A stretch of 64,000 nt of DNA. Source: Saccharopolyspora phatthalungensis. GTDB lineage: Bacteria; Actinomycetota; Actinomycetes; Mycobacteriales; Pseudonocardiaceae. The first letter of the stretch is position 1. Every line of letters begins with the position of its first letter. Location of the stretch: positions 1,116,001-1,180,000 of the forward strand of contig NZ_JACHIW010000001.1 of assembly GCF_014203395.1 (NCBI RefSeq). The letters are read 5' to 3'. The translations under genes were made by a program, and so were the position numbers. The notes beneath the pieces are model-generated. The model was not told the DNA's origin. It saw only the letters and a list, made by a program, of their open reading frames with translations, and did no database searches. Of the stretch, positions 28,843 through 39,200 are shown piece by piece.

Positions 28843-29646
28843 TCAGCATGGCGATGCCAGCACCGCCAGCGGCCGCACGGGCGCGCCGGTTGCGCCGACG
28901 ATGCGCAGCGGCGCGCAGATGAAGAGAAATTCCGTCGCTCCGGTGGCCGAAAGCTGTTCGAGATTCATGACCTCGATGAGGTAGATGCCCTCCTCGCGCA
29001 GCAGGATGCGGTGCACGGGCAGCTGGGACAGGCCGCCGCTGGGCGTGATCTGTTCCAGGGCGATGGTGTCGGCACCGACCGCCCGGACCTGGCGGGCGGC
29101 CAGCCATTTCGCCCCGCTGGGGTCAAGGCCGGGCACCCCGCTTTCGCCGCCCACGTAAGCAGAGCGGGAATCCCACAGTTGGGGCCACCCGGTTCGGATC
29201 AGTGCGACATCGCCGGGCCGCGGTTCCAGACCGGTGCGCGTCAGGTCGGTCGCGGTCACCGGTTCGCCCGGCTCAAGGCGGGCGACGCCGCGTAGCCGCG
29301 CGATGTCGAACAGCACTCCCCGGCACACGATCGGCGGGACCTGGTCGATTCCGTTTACCCGGTAGCGGCCGTGCTCCACGGCGTCGGCCACGGGGACCTC
29401 CCCGTACATCAAGCCGTCCGTGGCGACGTGGCTGAAGGCATCCATGTGGGTGCCGACGTGCCCGCCCATGACGATCAGCTCGTGCGAGCCTGTCATGCCG
29501 TCGGCACGGACCACGTCGCCGTGGCGCTGCGCCAGGGCCAGCCGGAATCCCGGGTGGGTGGGTGAGGCGGGCATCCCTTCCTGCAGTGGCTGTGACAGGT
29601 CGATGATCTGCTGGTCGCCGTCGGCGAGCACGTCGAGTAGTCGCAT
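28843..29646 (-). CDS. Cyclase family / arylformamidase-like metal hydrolase
   Basis: 267 aa. HVGTHMDAFSH (about residues 62-72) is the metal-binding HxGTHxDAPxH motif of the cyclase/kynurenine-formamidase family; a second histidine region and GDVALIRTGW also fit. Members hydrolyse N-formylkynurenine, isatin or related amides. It is the third gene of an operon with an M20 amidohydrolase and an MHS transporter, 2 nt after the transporter stop, so the pathway probably imports and cleaves an N-acyl or amide compound. Exact substrate unknown. Confidence 0.85.
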   Translation of the reverse strand: MRLLDVLADGDQQIIDLSQPLQEGMPASPTHPGFRLALAQRHGDVVRADGMTGSHELIVMGGHVGTHMDAFSHVATDGLMYGEVPVADAVEHGRYRVNGIDQVPPIVCRGVLFDIARLRGVARLEPGEPVTATDLTRTGLEPRPGDVALIRTGWPQLWDSRSAYVGGESGVPGLDPSGAKWLAARQVRAVGADTIALEQITPSGGLSQLPVHRILLREEGIYLIEVMNLEQLSATGATEFLFICAPLRIVGATGAPVRPLAVLASPC

Positions 29647-29648
29647 CG

Positions 29649-30935
29649 CTAGCCGAGTTCCTTTGCGCGAGTTTCGGGGATCGAAACGGTGACCACGCTG
29701 GAGATCAGCATCAGCACCACCACGTATCCGGTGAAGGCGGAGCGGCCGAATTCCGCTCCCATCCACGATTGCAGATACGGTGCGGTGCCGCCGAACGCCG
29801 CGACCGCGATGGAATACGGCACCGCGAGTCCGATGGCGCGGATCCGGGTGGGGAACATCTCCGCGTACACGGCAGGCAGGATGGACACACCGGCCGAGAT
29901 GAACACCGCGGCCAGCGCCATACCGGCGAAAAGTTGCCACGCACTGTCGCGCACGAGGAACTGGAGCGGAAAGACCAGTATCGCGCAGCCGAGGGTGGAG
30001 ATGAACAACACCGGCTTGCGGCCGATCCGGTCGGACAACATGCCCCAGAGCGGCATGACAGCCATCATCACCACGGCGGCGGCGACTCCCGCCCAGAGCG
30101 CGGCGCTGGAGTCAATGTGCAGGGAGCTGATCGCGTAAGCCGGTGCCGCGACCACCCAGGAGTAGTAGACGACCGTGATGCCGACGGTCAGGCCGATCAC
30201 GTGGATGGCCTGCTTGCGGTGCTTGACGATTTCCGGCCACAGCCGAACCTTGTCCGTCTGTTGCTCAACGGTGAAGGCATGTGACTCGTTCATCTTCCGT
30301 CGCATGTAGATGGCGACGAGACCGAATACGCCGCCGAGGATGAACGGTATGCGCCAGCCGAACGCCTGCATTTCCTGCTTGGACAGGGCGGTGGTCAGGA
30401 TAACGCCGAGGAGCACGCCGACGGTGTTACCGAAAACGCTTGCGATGTAGATCAGGCTCGACCAGCGCCCGCGTCGTGCCGCGGGTGCCATCTCGGACAG
30501 GTAGGTCTGCGCCGACGGGAGCTCGCCACCCGTGGCGAGGCCCTGCACCACCCTGGCCGCCAGCAGAATCAGCGAGGCCCAGGCGCCGATCGCGGCGTAG
30601 GTGGGGGATACCCCCATGACGAAACTCGCCGCAGCGATCAAGGAGACGGTGGCGGACATGCTGGCCTTGCGGCCGATCCGGTCGGCCAGCCAGCCGAACA
30701 CGAACCCACCGAGCGGCCGGGCGATGAACCCCACAGCGAAGATGGCGAGGCTCGACAGCAGCGCGGAGAAGGGGTCCTGCTGATCGAAGAACTGGGTGGC
30801 GAAGAACGGCACGAAGATGGCGTAGATGCCCCAGTCGTACCACTCCAGGGCATGGCCGAGGACGGTGCCGACGAGCATGTGGGTGTCGCGTTTCCGCACC
30901 GGCGTGGCGGGCGCTGGCGCAGCGGTATCAGTCAT
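29649..30935 (-). CDS. MFS transporter, metabolite:H+ symporter (MHS) family
   Basis: 428 aa with twelve predicted helices. The signature loop GWLADRIGRKASM between helices 2 and 3, GWRIPFILGGVFGLVAIYMRR after helix 6, and GMLSDRIGRKPVLF in the second half fit the MHS (ProP/ShiA/KgtP-like) group, importers of organic acids and osmolytes. ATG 30935 overlaps the upstream M20 gene by 8 nt, so the genes are coupled. The import substrate is likely the one processed by the M20 enzyme or cyclase. Confidence 0.88.
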   Translation of the reverse strand: MTDTAAPAPATPVRKRDTHMLVGTVLGHALEWYDWGIYAIFVPFFATQFFDQQDPFSALLSSLAIFAVGFIARPLGGFVFGWLADRIGRKASMSATVSLIAAASFVMGVSPTYAAIGAWASLILLAARVVQGLATGGELPSAQTYLSEMAPAARRGRWSSLIYIASVFGNTVGVLLGVILTTALSKQEMQAFGWRIPFILGGVFGLVAIYMRRKMNESHAFTVEQQTDKVRLWPEIVKHRKQAIHVIGLTVGITVVYYSWVVAAPAYAISSLHIDSSAALWAGVAAAVVMMAVMPLWGMLSDRIGRKPVLFISTLGCAILVFPLQFLVRDSAWQLFAGMALAAVFISAGVSILPAVYAEMFPTRIRAIGLAVPYSIAVAAFGGTAPYLQSWMGAEFGRSAFTGYVVVLMLISSVVTVSIPETRAKELG

Positions 30936-32139
30936 GGCTGGGCTCCGGTGAGATGCTGAGCCGACGGGTTGCCAGCTCGGTGAACAGGGCCGCGCCGTCG
31001 GCAAGGACCGAGTCGTCGAAGACGGCGCGTGGACTGTGGTTGAAAGCGACCTGGTCCGGCTCTGCGCCGCGGGGCATCGCGCCAAGTGCCAGGAAACAGC
31101 CGGGTACTTCCGCGAGCACGCGAGAGAAGTCCTCTGCTCCCGCGACCGGGTTCGCCATCGCGGAGTAACGTCGCTCGCCCAAGGATTCGCGGACGACCTC
31201 GCGGGCGAAATCGTGCTCGGCCTTGTCGTTCACGGTCACCGGCCGAGCGTCGGCGTAGTCGACGTCGACCTCGACATCGTGCGCGTCCGCGAGCCCCCGC
31301 ACGAGTCGCACCGCCGACGCCCGGATCCGCTCCTTGACGGAGGCGGAGAACGTCCGGATGGTGGCCTCGAACCGCGCGGACTCGGGAATGATGTTGCTGC
31401 GAGTGCCCGCCTGGAACACGCCGACGGTGAGCACGACAGGGTCGAACACATCGAATTCGCGCGTGACCATCGTCTGCAGGGCGCTGATCATCTCGGCCGC
31501 CGCGATGATCGGGTCTCTGGTGAGATGCGGGGTGGATCCGTGCCCTCCTCCGCCGTGCACGGTGACCGTGAGGGACGCCGACCCGGCGAGCATCGGCCCG
31601 GGGCGGCTCTGAAACACACCGGCCGGGGAGAACGTGGAGAACACGTGCAGCCCGTAGGCGGCAGCGACCCGCCGACCGGAGGCGTCGAGCACGCCCTCAT
31701 CGATCATGGCTCGTGCGCCTTCCCAGCCCTCCTCGCCGGGCTGGAACATGAAAACGACGTCGCCGGCGAGTTCGTCGCGACGATACGACAGCAGGTGGGC
31801 GGCGCCGACCAGCATCGCGGTGTGGAGATCGTGCCCGCATGCGTGCATGACGCCATCGACCGTAGAGGTGTAGTCGAGCCCCGTGGCCTCCTGCACGGGC
31901 AGGGCGTCCATGTCGGCGCGCAGGAGAACGCTGTGGTCTGACCGGGCGCCGCGCAGCACCGCCGTCACCGAGGTGCAGCTGTCGCCGGTGGTGATCTCCA
32001 GCGGCAGCCCGTCGAGAGCGACCAAAACGCGCTCCTGGGTGCGCGGCAGCCGCAGGCCGATCTCGGGCTCACGATGCAATGTTCTGCGTAGCTCGATGAG
32101 GTCTCCCGCCATCGCCCGCGCATCCACCACTGCCGACAT
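30928..32139 (-). CDS. M20 family amidohydrolase/aminoacylase
   Basis: 403 aa. A di-metal M20D peptidase-like hydrolase: DMDALPVQE (metal ligand region), HACGHDLHTAMLVGAA (metal-binding Cys/His) and FMFQPGEEGWEGARAMI (catalytic Glu) are present, and the dimerisation lid domain is in the middle. Relatives hydrolyse N-acyl amino acids, hippurate or indole-acetyl amino acids. GGGAGGG 8 nt before ATG 32139 is a strong Shine-Dalgarno, first gene of the operon. The divergent regulator probably controls it. Confidence 0.9.
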   Translation of the reverse strand: MSAVVDARAMAGDLIELRRTLHREPEIGLRLPRTQERVLVALDGLPLEITTGDSCTSVTAVLRGARSDHSVLLRADMDALPVQEATGLDYTSTVDGVMHACGHDLHTAMLVGAAHLLSYRRDELAGDVVFMFQPGEEGWEGARAMIDEGVLDASGRRVAAAYGLHVFSTFSPAGVFQSRPGPMLAGSASLTVTVHGGGGHGSTPHLTRDPIIAAAEMISALQTMVTREFDVFDPVVLTVGVFQAGTRSNIIPESARFEATIRTFSASVKERIRASAVRLVRGLADAHDVEVDVDYADARPVTVNDKAEHDFAREVVRESLGERRYSAMANPVAGAEDFSRVLAEVPGCFLALGAMPRGAEPDQVAFNHSPRAVFDDSVLADGAALFTELATRRLSISPEPSHD

Positions 32140-32246
32140 TATGTGACCCTCCCGGTGCAGAATGTCCCCAGAGTGTGCATCTCCGGTACGGACTGAGCCG
32201 AAAATCGATTGATTCGTGCACTGATCTGACTTGTTATGTTGTTTTC

Positions 32247-33251
32247 GTGAAGGACCTCGATGAGCGTGACCTGGCGCTGTTACACGGGCTGCAGATCGCA
32301 CCCCGGGCGAGCTGGGCGGAAGCCGCCAGGATCCTGGACTCGACGCCGGCCACCCTGGCGGGGCGTTGGGCGCGATTGCATACCGAGGGCCTCGCGTGGG
32401 TCACAGCTCATCCCGGTGGGGACTATCAGCGGATCGTGCTTGCGCTGGTGGAAGTCGACTGCCTGCCGGGAGCGCGGGCCGACGCGGTGCGCGCCGTGTG
32501 CGCCGATCCGCGGGCGGTCACGGTAGAGGAGTCCACGCGCGGCAGAGACCTGTTGCTGACGGTGATCACTCGGGATCTGGCCGAGCTCACGCGGTTCGTG
32601 CTCGACGATCTGCCCCGGCTACCGGGCGTCGAACGGCAACGCACGCACGTGGTCAGCGCCACGCATCGAGACGGCAGCTCCTGGCGGTTGGACGCGCTCA
32701 GCCCCCAGCAGCAGCGGGCGTTCGAGGCGGCGGCCCGGACGTTGCGACCAGTACCGGGAGTCAGCGCACAGGCCAACGCCCGGGCGCTAATCGGGGCGTT
32801 GGCCTACGACGGCCGGCAGGCGGCAGCCGATCTCGCCCGGCGCACCGGCCGCAACCCCGCCACGGTACGACGGCAACTGGGGCGCCTGCTGTCGAGCGGT
32901 CTGCTGTCCTTCCGCTGCGAAGTGGCGCAGTCGGTGTCCAACTGGCCGATCAGCAGCACCTGGATGGGCAGCGTCGCGCCAGCAGACCACCAGCGAACCG
33001 TCCAGGCGCTGGCGACGTTCCCGGAACTACGGCTCTGCGCCTCCACTACCGGGGATAGCAACATCGTCTTCACCTTCTGGACCCGCTCGCTACCCGATCT
33101 GCTCCGGCTGGAGGGTCTCATCGGGGAACGCATTCCGTGGCTGCGCGTCAAGGACAACGGCGTCAACCTGCGCACACCGAAACGCATGGGATGGATGCTG
33201 CACCCCGACGGCCGCGCCACCGGGGAGGTCATTCCTCCTGCGGCGCTGTGA
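32247..33251 (+). CDS. Lrp/AsnC-type regulator, double-module form
   Basis: 334 aa, twice the usual size. An N-terminal HTH (DERDLALLHGLQIAPRASW...) plus ligand-like domain is followed by a second HTH (ALAYDGRQAAADLARRTGRN..TVRRQLGRLL, residues ~175-225) and a second ligand domain. The duplication makes each chain a pseudo-dimer. It is divergent from the M20-MHS-cyclase operon with a 107-bp gap containing the palindrome AATCGATT (32203-32210), so it is the likely regulator. GTG 32247 follows TTATGTT, possibly a -10, so it may be leaderless. Its stop abuts the stop of the giant gene. Confidence 0.85.
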   Translation: MKDLDERDLALLHGLQIAPRASWAEAARILDSTPATLAGRWARLHTEGLAWVTAHPGGDYQRIVLALVEVDCLPGARADAVRAVCADPRAVTVEESTRGRDLLLTVITRDLAELTRFVLDDLPRLPGVERQRTHVVSATHRDGSSWRLDALSPQQQRAFEAAARTLRPVPGVSAQANARALIGALAYDGRQAAADLARRTGRNPATVRRQLGRLLSSGLLSFRCEVAQSVSNWPISSTWMGSVAPADHQRTVQALATFPELRLCASTTGDSNIVFTFWTRSLPDLLRLEGLIGERIPWLRVKDNGVNLRTPKRMGWMLHPDGRATGEVIPPAAL

Positions 33252-36200
33252 CTACCCGGGGGAGCGCGGCCAGGACAGGCGGCGCGGCCCCCCAGCCTTG
33301 CGCGCAGCACCTTCATCACCCGAATCATCAGCGCCCCGCTTACGGCCACCGCGTTCGCCTATCGAAGGTGTTTCGGCGAGAGCATGAACAGCAGTGTCCG
33401 CGTCAAAAGTCTCGCCCCATCCGATCTCATCATTCGTCGCCCTCCGGGGATCCAACAACGGCGCAGCGCTCGACGGAACAACCGACCACGGCTCCACACC
33501 GCCCAGCGGCTCAGCAGCCCACGCCAGCAAACTGCGCACCGATTCGCTAGCAAGCGGGTCAAACGTATCGTCCATCGGTGCAGCGTCCACGCCACTCGAC
33601 CCGCCAACCCCGGCAGATTCCTCTCCGACCGGGGATCGTTCACCAGGCACATCCGCCCGCGCTGCCGACACGTCCTCTGCTGGCGCAGCATCCCCGGGCC
33701 CCGAGGCATCCAGGGCTGACCCACTGGCCTCCGCAGTCCTGAACTCCGCAAGCCGCGCCCTGCCCCACGACGAGCTCTTTCCGAACGCCCTCGCCAGCGA
33801 TACACCGGTGTGGGGCTCGCCCGCGTCCCGAGCCCGCCGCACCTCCGCCCACACCGGCTCCAAGTTCTTCCTTGACTGCCGCGTCGTCACCCTTGCCGGA
33901 CCGTTATCTCCCGTCCTGCCACGGAACTCCGCAAGCCGCCGATCACCCCACTTCCTGCCCTTGCCGAATTTCGCCCCCAATGTCGTACCGGTGTAGGACT
34001 CACCCGCGTCACGAGCCCGACCCAGCTCCGCCCACACCTGCTCCAACTCCGCACCCCGCTGCTGCTTCGCCGCATCCGGCGAAACGATAATCCCTTCCAT
34101 AATCCGGAATTCCCTAATCCGGCGCTGACCCCAGGACGTGCCCCTTCCGAACTTGGCCGCCAAGGTCGCACCGGTGTGGGGCTCACCCGCGTCACGAGCC
34201 CGACGCCACTCCGCCAACTCGGCGTCCCAATCCTGCTGAGCCAACTGCGCCTGGGTCGTACCGCCCTCGCTCCTCCTGAACTCCGCAAGCCGCTGGCCGC
34301 CCCACGTCACGCTCTTTCCGAACTTGGCAGCCAAGGTCGCACCGGTGTGCGGCTCACCCGCGTCACGAGCCCGACGCAGCTCCACCCACACATCCTCTAG
34401 CCCCGCATCGTGCGGATCCTCGGCCGTAGCGCCCTCGCGCCTCCTGAACTCCGCCAGCCGCTGCCTACCCCACCAGCTACCCTTTCCGAACCTGGTAGCC
34501 AAGGTCGCACCGTTGTGGGGCTCACCCGCGTCACGAGCACGACGCACCTCCGCCCACACCTCTTCCAACCGCGCATCGTGCTGATCCTCGGTCGTAACGC
34601 CCTCGCGCCTCCTGAACTCCGCAAGCCGATCCCTAGCCCACCGCTTGCTCTTTCCTAACGCCTCCCCCAACGATCGGGCGGTGTGCGGCTGACCCGCGTC
34701 GCGAGCACGACGCAGCTCCGCCCACGCTTCCTCCCGGCCCACCCCTTCCGCCCGGAGCACAGGCCGACCGGACGCCCCCGCAGACTCGGTACCCTCGTCA
34801 CTCGAACCATCCACACTCGACTGGGCACTCACTTGGGCCGCACTCGACTGGGCCGCAACCAGATCCGCGCCCGGCGTGCCTTTCGTCGCCGCGCCACCGG
34901 CTTGGCCGGAGAGTGTCGCATCCCGCTCGATACCCAACGACGGTCCGGCGCTCGACGGATCAACCGACCACGACCCCGCACCACCCGCCGAATCAGCCCA
35001 TTCAAGCAAGGCGCGCTCCAGCGCGGATTCCGACAGATCAACCGTCGGCGGGCCACCCGCCGACTCGGCGGAACCCGACTGTCGGGCAGCCGCCGGTGAA
35101 TCCGCCCCGGCTCCAGCGTGGACAGTCAGCGCGTTGCCCTCGGTACCGAGCTCGGCCGCCAGCTCCCGGGAATGCCGCAACGCCTCGTCGCGGCCAAACT
35201 CACGAATCCTCGCCGCAACCCGCCCCACCACCGCGTCCAAAGCCCCCTGACGCGCCAGCCTCACCACGTCATGCGTCCCTCGCACAATCGTCGCCGCAAC
35301 CTCTCGCGAACCCGGCGACGCTACCGCCTCGACGACCTTCTCCACAGCGCTGGGCCCAACGACAGCCGGCTCAACAGCCAGCCCCGACAGCTCTGCCCGC
35401 ACCCGCTCCAGCAAGTGCACCGCCTGCCCCACCCGCCTCCGCAAGGCCGCCACATCCACGCCAGCCGACTCGCCTCTCGCCAACCGCGCCGACCAGCCCT
35501 CAACCCGCGCGGTCCTCCACTCATCAGTCTCTGCGGTGAGCCCAAATTCCTTCAGAATTGGGACGTTCGCCTCCGGACCCACGGGCCTGCGCGCCGCACC
35601 CTCATCGGCAGAGTCATCCTCACGACCCCCGCTACCGCTCGCAGCCGCATCCATTCCTCCGACACCAGGATCATCAGCCGCCGCCGAACCGAAAGCCAGC
35701 TGACCCGCATCGTCCGCCCCCGCCCCCGGCCCATCACCCCACGACCATCCCGCGACCTCCAGCGAATCCAACGCAGACGCGACATCCAGATCAAGCGTCC
35801 ACGTCATCGGAGTTTCCGCCGGCTCGGTGGCCGCGGGGTCCTCGGGCACCGAAACGTCCGCCTGGGGATCCGGCCCCGCCCCGGCACGGATGCCCAGCCC
35901 CGTCCCTTGCGTGCCAAGCCGGTCCGCCAACTTCCGGGAAAACCGGACCGCCTCAACACGCCCCACCCCATCAACCCGCGCCGCAACCAACGCCACGACA
36001 TCATCCAACGACACACCCACATCGCCCCGCGCCAGCGCCACCACATCATGCGTACCCCGCACAATCCCCACAGCCACCTCACGCGGCCCACCCACCGACC
36101 GAGCCCGCTCAACCTCCCGACGAAAATCCAACTCCGCCCACTCCGCCACGACTAATGACTCAGAACCATGCTCCGACTCCGCAGCCACATCCGCAGACGG

Positions 36201-39200
36201 CCCAACCTCCGGCGGCACACCAATCCCAGAACTCGGTACCTCGCCGACGGATCTGTCAACCTCATCCCTGATCTCGCGAAGCCGCTCCCGGCCCCACGTC
36301 GCGCTCTTTCCGAACTTCTTCCCCAACGTCTCGCCGGTGTAGGGCTCACCGGCGTCACGAGCACGACGCGCCTCCGCCCGAGCCGCCTCCCGCTCCTCCG
36401 CCACAACTTCCTCCCGGGTCACATCACCCTCATCCTTGATCTCCGCAAGCCTCTCTTTGCCCCACGTCACGCCCTTTCCGAACTTCTTCCCCAACGTCTC
36501 GCCGGTGTAGGGCTCACCGGCGTCACGAGCACGACGCGCCTCCGCCCGAGCCGCCTCCCGCTCCTCCGCCACAACTTCCTCCCGGGTCACATCACCCTCA
36601 TCCTTGATCTCCGCAAGCCTCTCTTTGCCCCACGTCACGCCCTTTCCGAACTTCTTCCCCAACGTCTCGCCGGTGTAGGGCTCACCGGCGTCACGAGCAC
36701 GACGCGCCTCCGCCCGAGCCGCCTCCCGCTCCTCCGCCACAACCTCCTCCCGGGTCACATCACCCTCATCCTGGACCTCCTTAAGCCGGTTTCTAGCCCG
36801 CCTCGCGCTCTTTCCGAACTTCTTGCCCAAATCCGCGTCGGTGTAGGGCTTACCCGCGTCAGCACGACGGGCTTCCGCCCGCGCCGCCTCCTGGTCCCAC
36901 TCAAACAATGCCCCACTGCCCGCACCACCCTCATCCTTGATTTCCGCAAGCCGGTACCTAGCCCATCTCTCGGTCTTTCCGAACTTGCTCCCCAACTCCG
37001 CACTGGTGTAGGGCTCGCCCGCGTCGCGAGCACGGCGCGCCTCCTCCCGCGCCGCCTCCCGCAACCGCTCCCCCTCCTGCGCAGACAACTCCTGCCGGGT
37101 CACACCACCCTCATCCCTGATTTCCTTAAGCCGGTTGCGGCCCCACTCCGAACTCTTTCCGAACCTCTTGCCCAACGCCACACTGGTGTAGGGCTCGCCC
37201 GCGTCACGAGCACGACGCGCCTCCACCCGCGCCTCCTCCCACAACCGCTCCGCCTCCCGCGCTGCCAACTCCTTCCTGGTCACACCACCCTCATCCGTGA
37301 TCTCCGCAAGCCGTTTCCGTGCCCACACCGCGCTCTTTCCGAACTTCTCCGTCAACGTCTCGCCGATGTATGGCTCACCGGCGTCACGAGCACGACGCTC
37401 ATCCACCCGCACCCACTCCCGCTCGTCCCCCACAGGGGGCACTCCCTCCTCTTCCCTGATTTCCTTAAGCCGCGTGCGACCCCACTTCGTGCTCTTTCCG
37501 AACTTCTCCGCCAACGTCTCGCCGGTGTGGGGCCCACCAACATCACGAGCACGACGCGCCTCCACCCGCGCCGCCTCCCGCAACCGCTCCCCTTCCTGCA
37601 CTTCCCACTCCCACCGGGTCACACCACCCTCATCCCTGATTTCCTTAAGTCGCGTGCGGCCCCACTTCTTGCTCTTTCCGAACTTCTCCGCCAACTCCAT
37701 TCGGGTGTAGGGCCTACCGACGTCACGAGCACGACGCGCCTCCACGCGCGCCGCCTCCCGCTCGTCCGCCCAAACTTCCCTCTGGGGCACACGACCCTCA
37801 CGTCCGATCTCCGCAAGCCGCGCCCAGTCCCGCTCCGTAGCCGTTCCGAAATTCGTCCCCAACGCCTCACTGTTATAGGGCTCACCCGCATCACGAGCGC
37901 GACCCGCCGCCCGCGCTGCCTCCCCCTGCTCAGTCAAAGCCTGCCCAGTTGGGCCGCCCTCATCTTTGATTTCCGCAAGCCGCCGCCATCCCCACGCCGC
38001 GCTCTTTCCGAACTTCTTCGCCAACGTCTCGCCGGTGTAGGGCTCACCGGCGTCACGAGCACGACGCGCCTCCACCCGGACCGCCTCCGACTCCCGCTCC
38101 CGCTCCTGCTCCCGAAAAGACAGCCGGGTCAGGCCACCCTCGCCCCTGATTTCCCTAAGCCGGGCCTTAGCCCACGTCACGCTCTTTCCGAACTTGTCCG
38201 CCAATTCCCCTTGGCTGTAGGGCTTACCGGCGTCACGAGCACGACGCGCCTCCACCCGCGCCGCCTCCCGCTCTCGCTCTGAGTATTCTTCCCCCCTCTC
38301 AGCTCTGATTTCCGCAAGCCGCTGCCAACCCCACCCCGCCCCCTTTCCGAACTTCTCCGCCAACGTCTCGCCGGTGTAGGGCTCACCGGCGTCACGAGCA
38401 CGACGCGCCTCCACCCGCGCCGCCTCCCACTCCCGCTCCCGCTCCTCCGCCACGGCTTCCCTCCGGGTCACACCACCCTCATCCCTGATTTCCCTAAGCC
38501 GGGCCTTAGCCCACGTCACGCTCTTTCCGAACTGGTCCGCCAATTCCCCTTGGCTGTAGGGCTTACCGGCGTCACGAGCACGACGCGCCTCCATCCGCGC
38601 CGCCTCCCGCAACTGCGCCGCGCTACCAAGCCGCCCGGCCTCCTCCGATGCCGGCGAGTCCGAATCCCCTGCCACGACACGAGTCCGCACCCGACCCCGC
38701 AAGACACCCTCATCAGCCTCATCATCGGCACGACCCCGCTTACGAGCATTACCACCACCAACCGCTGCTCCACCGCCACACCACGCATCCCCAACAGACA
38801 CCGACGGCTCCGCCACATCCGGATTCACATACTCACCACTCGCCCCGAATCCGGCATCCGCGCCCTGAAACAACTCGGTAACACCACGAGACCCCAAATC
38901 GTTGCGCATCCGCTCAACCAACGCCCCAGCATCATTCACCCGCTTCCGCAAATCCACCAGCGCCGCACCATCGAACCCACCCCGCCCCAACGTCTCCGAC
39001 CACAGCCCGACCCGGCCCCGCAACCTGGGCATATAACCCTCCGGCGCACCAACCAAAAGCTCCCGCAAAGAACCAACCAACCGCCACAACTCAGAAACCA
39101 ACCGCGTCCGCTCAACCCCGTCCTCAGCCACCGATGCCCCAAGCGCAGCACCCCACGCAGAATCCAAGGACGGCCCGGCAGCCATCGGATCAACCGCCCA

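Noticed and set aside
36168..38282. A 704-codon plus-strand open frame opposite the HTH repeats
   Set aside because: It is the antisense shadow of the repeated minus-strand coding sequence: Arg/Leu/Pro-rich, no start signal, no family, and the minus frame has the recognisable N-terminus and motifs.
36246..38630. Regularly spaced ~170-bp repeats that might suggest a CRISPR-like or satellite array
   Set aside because: The period is a multiple of three, the variation respects codons, and the repeats fall in one long minus-strand frame. Units are far longer than CRISPR repeats and there are no unique spacers or cas genes.
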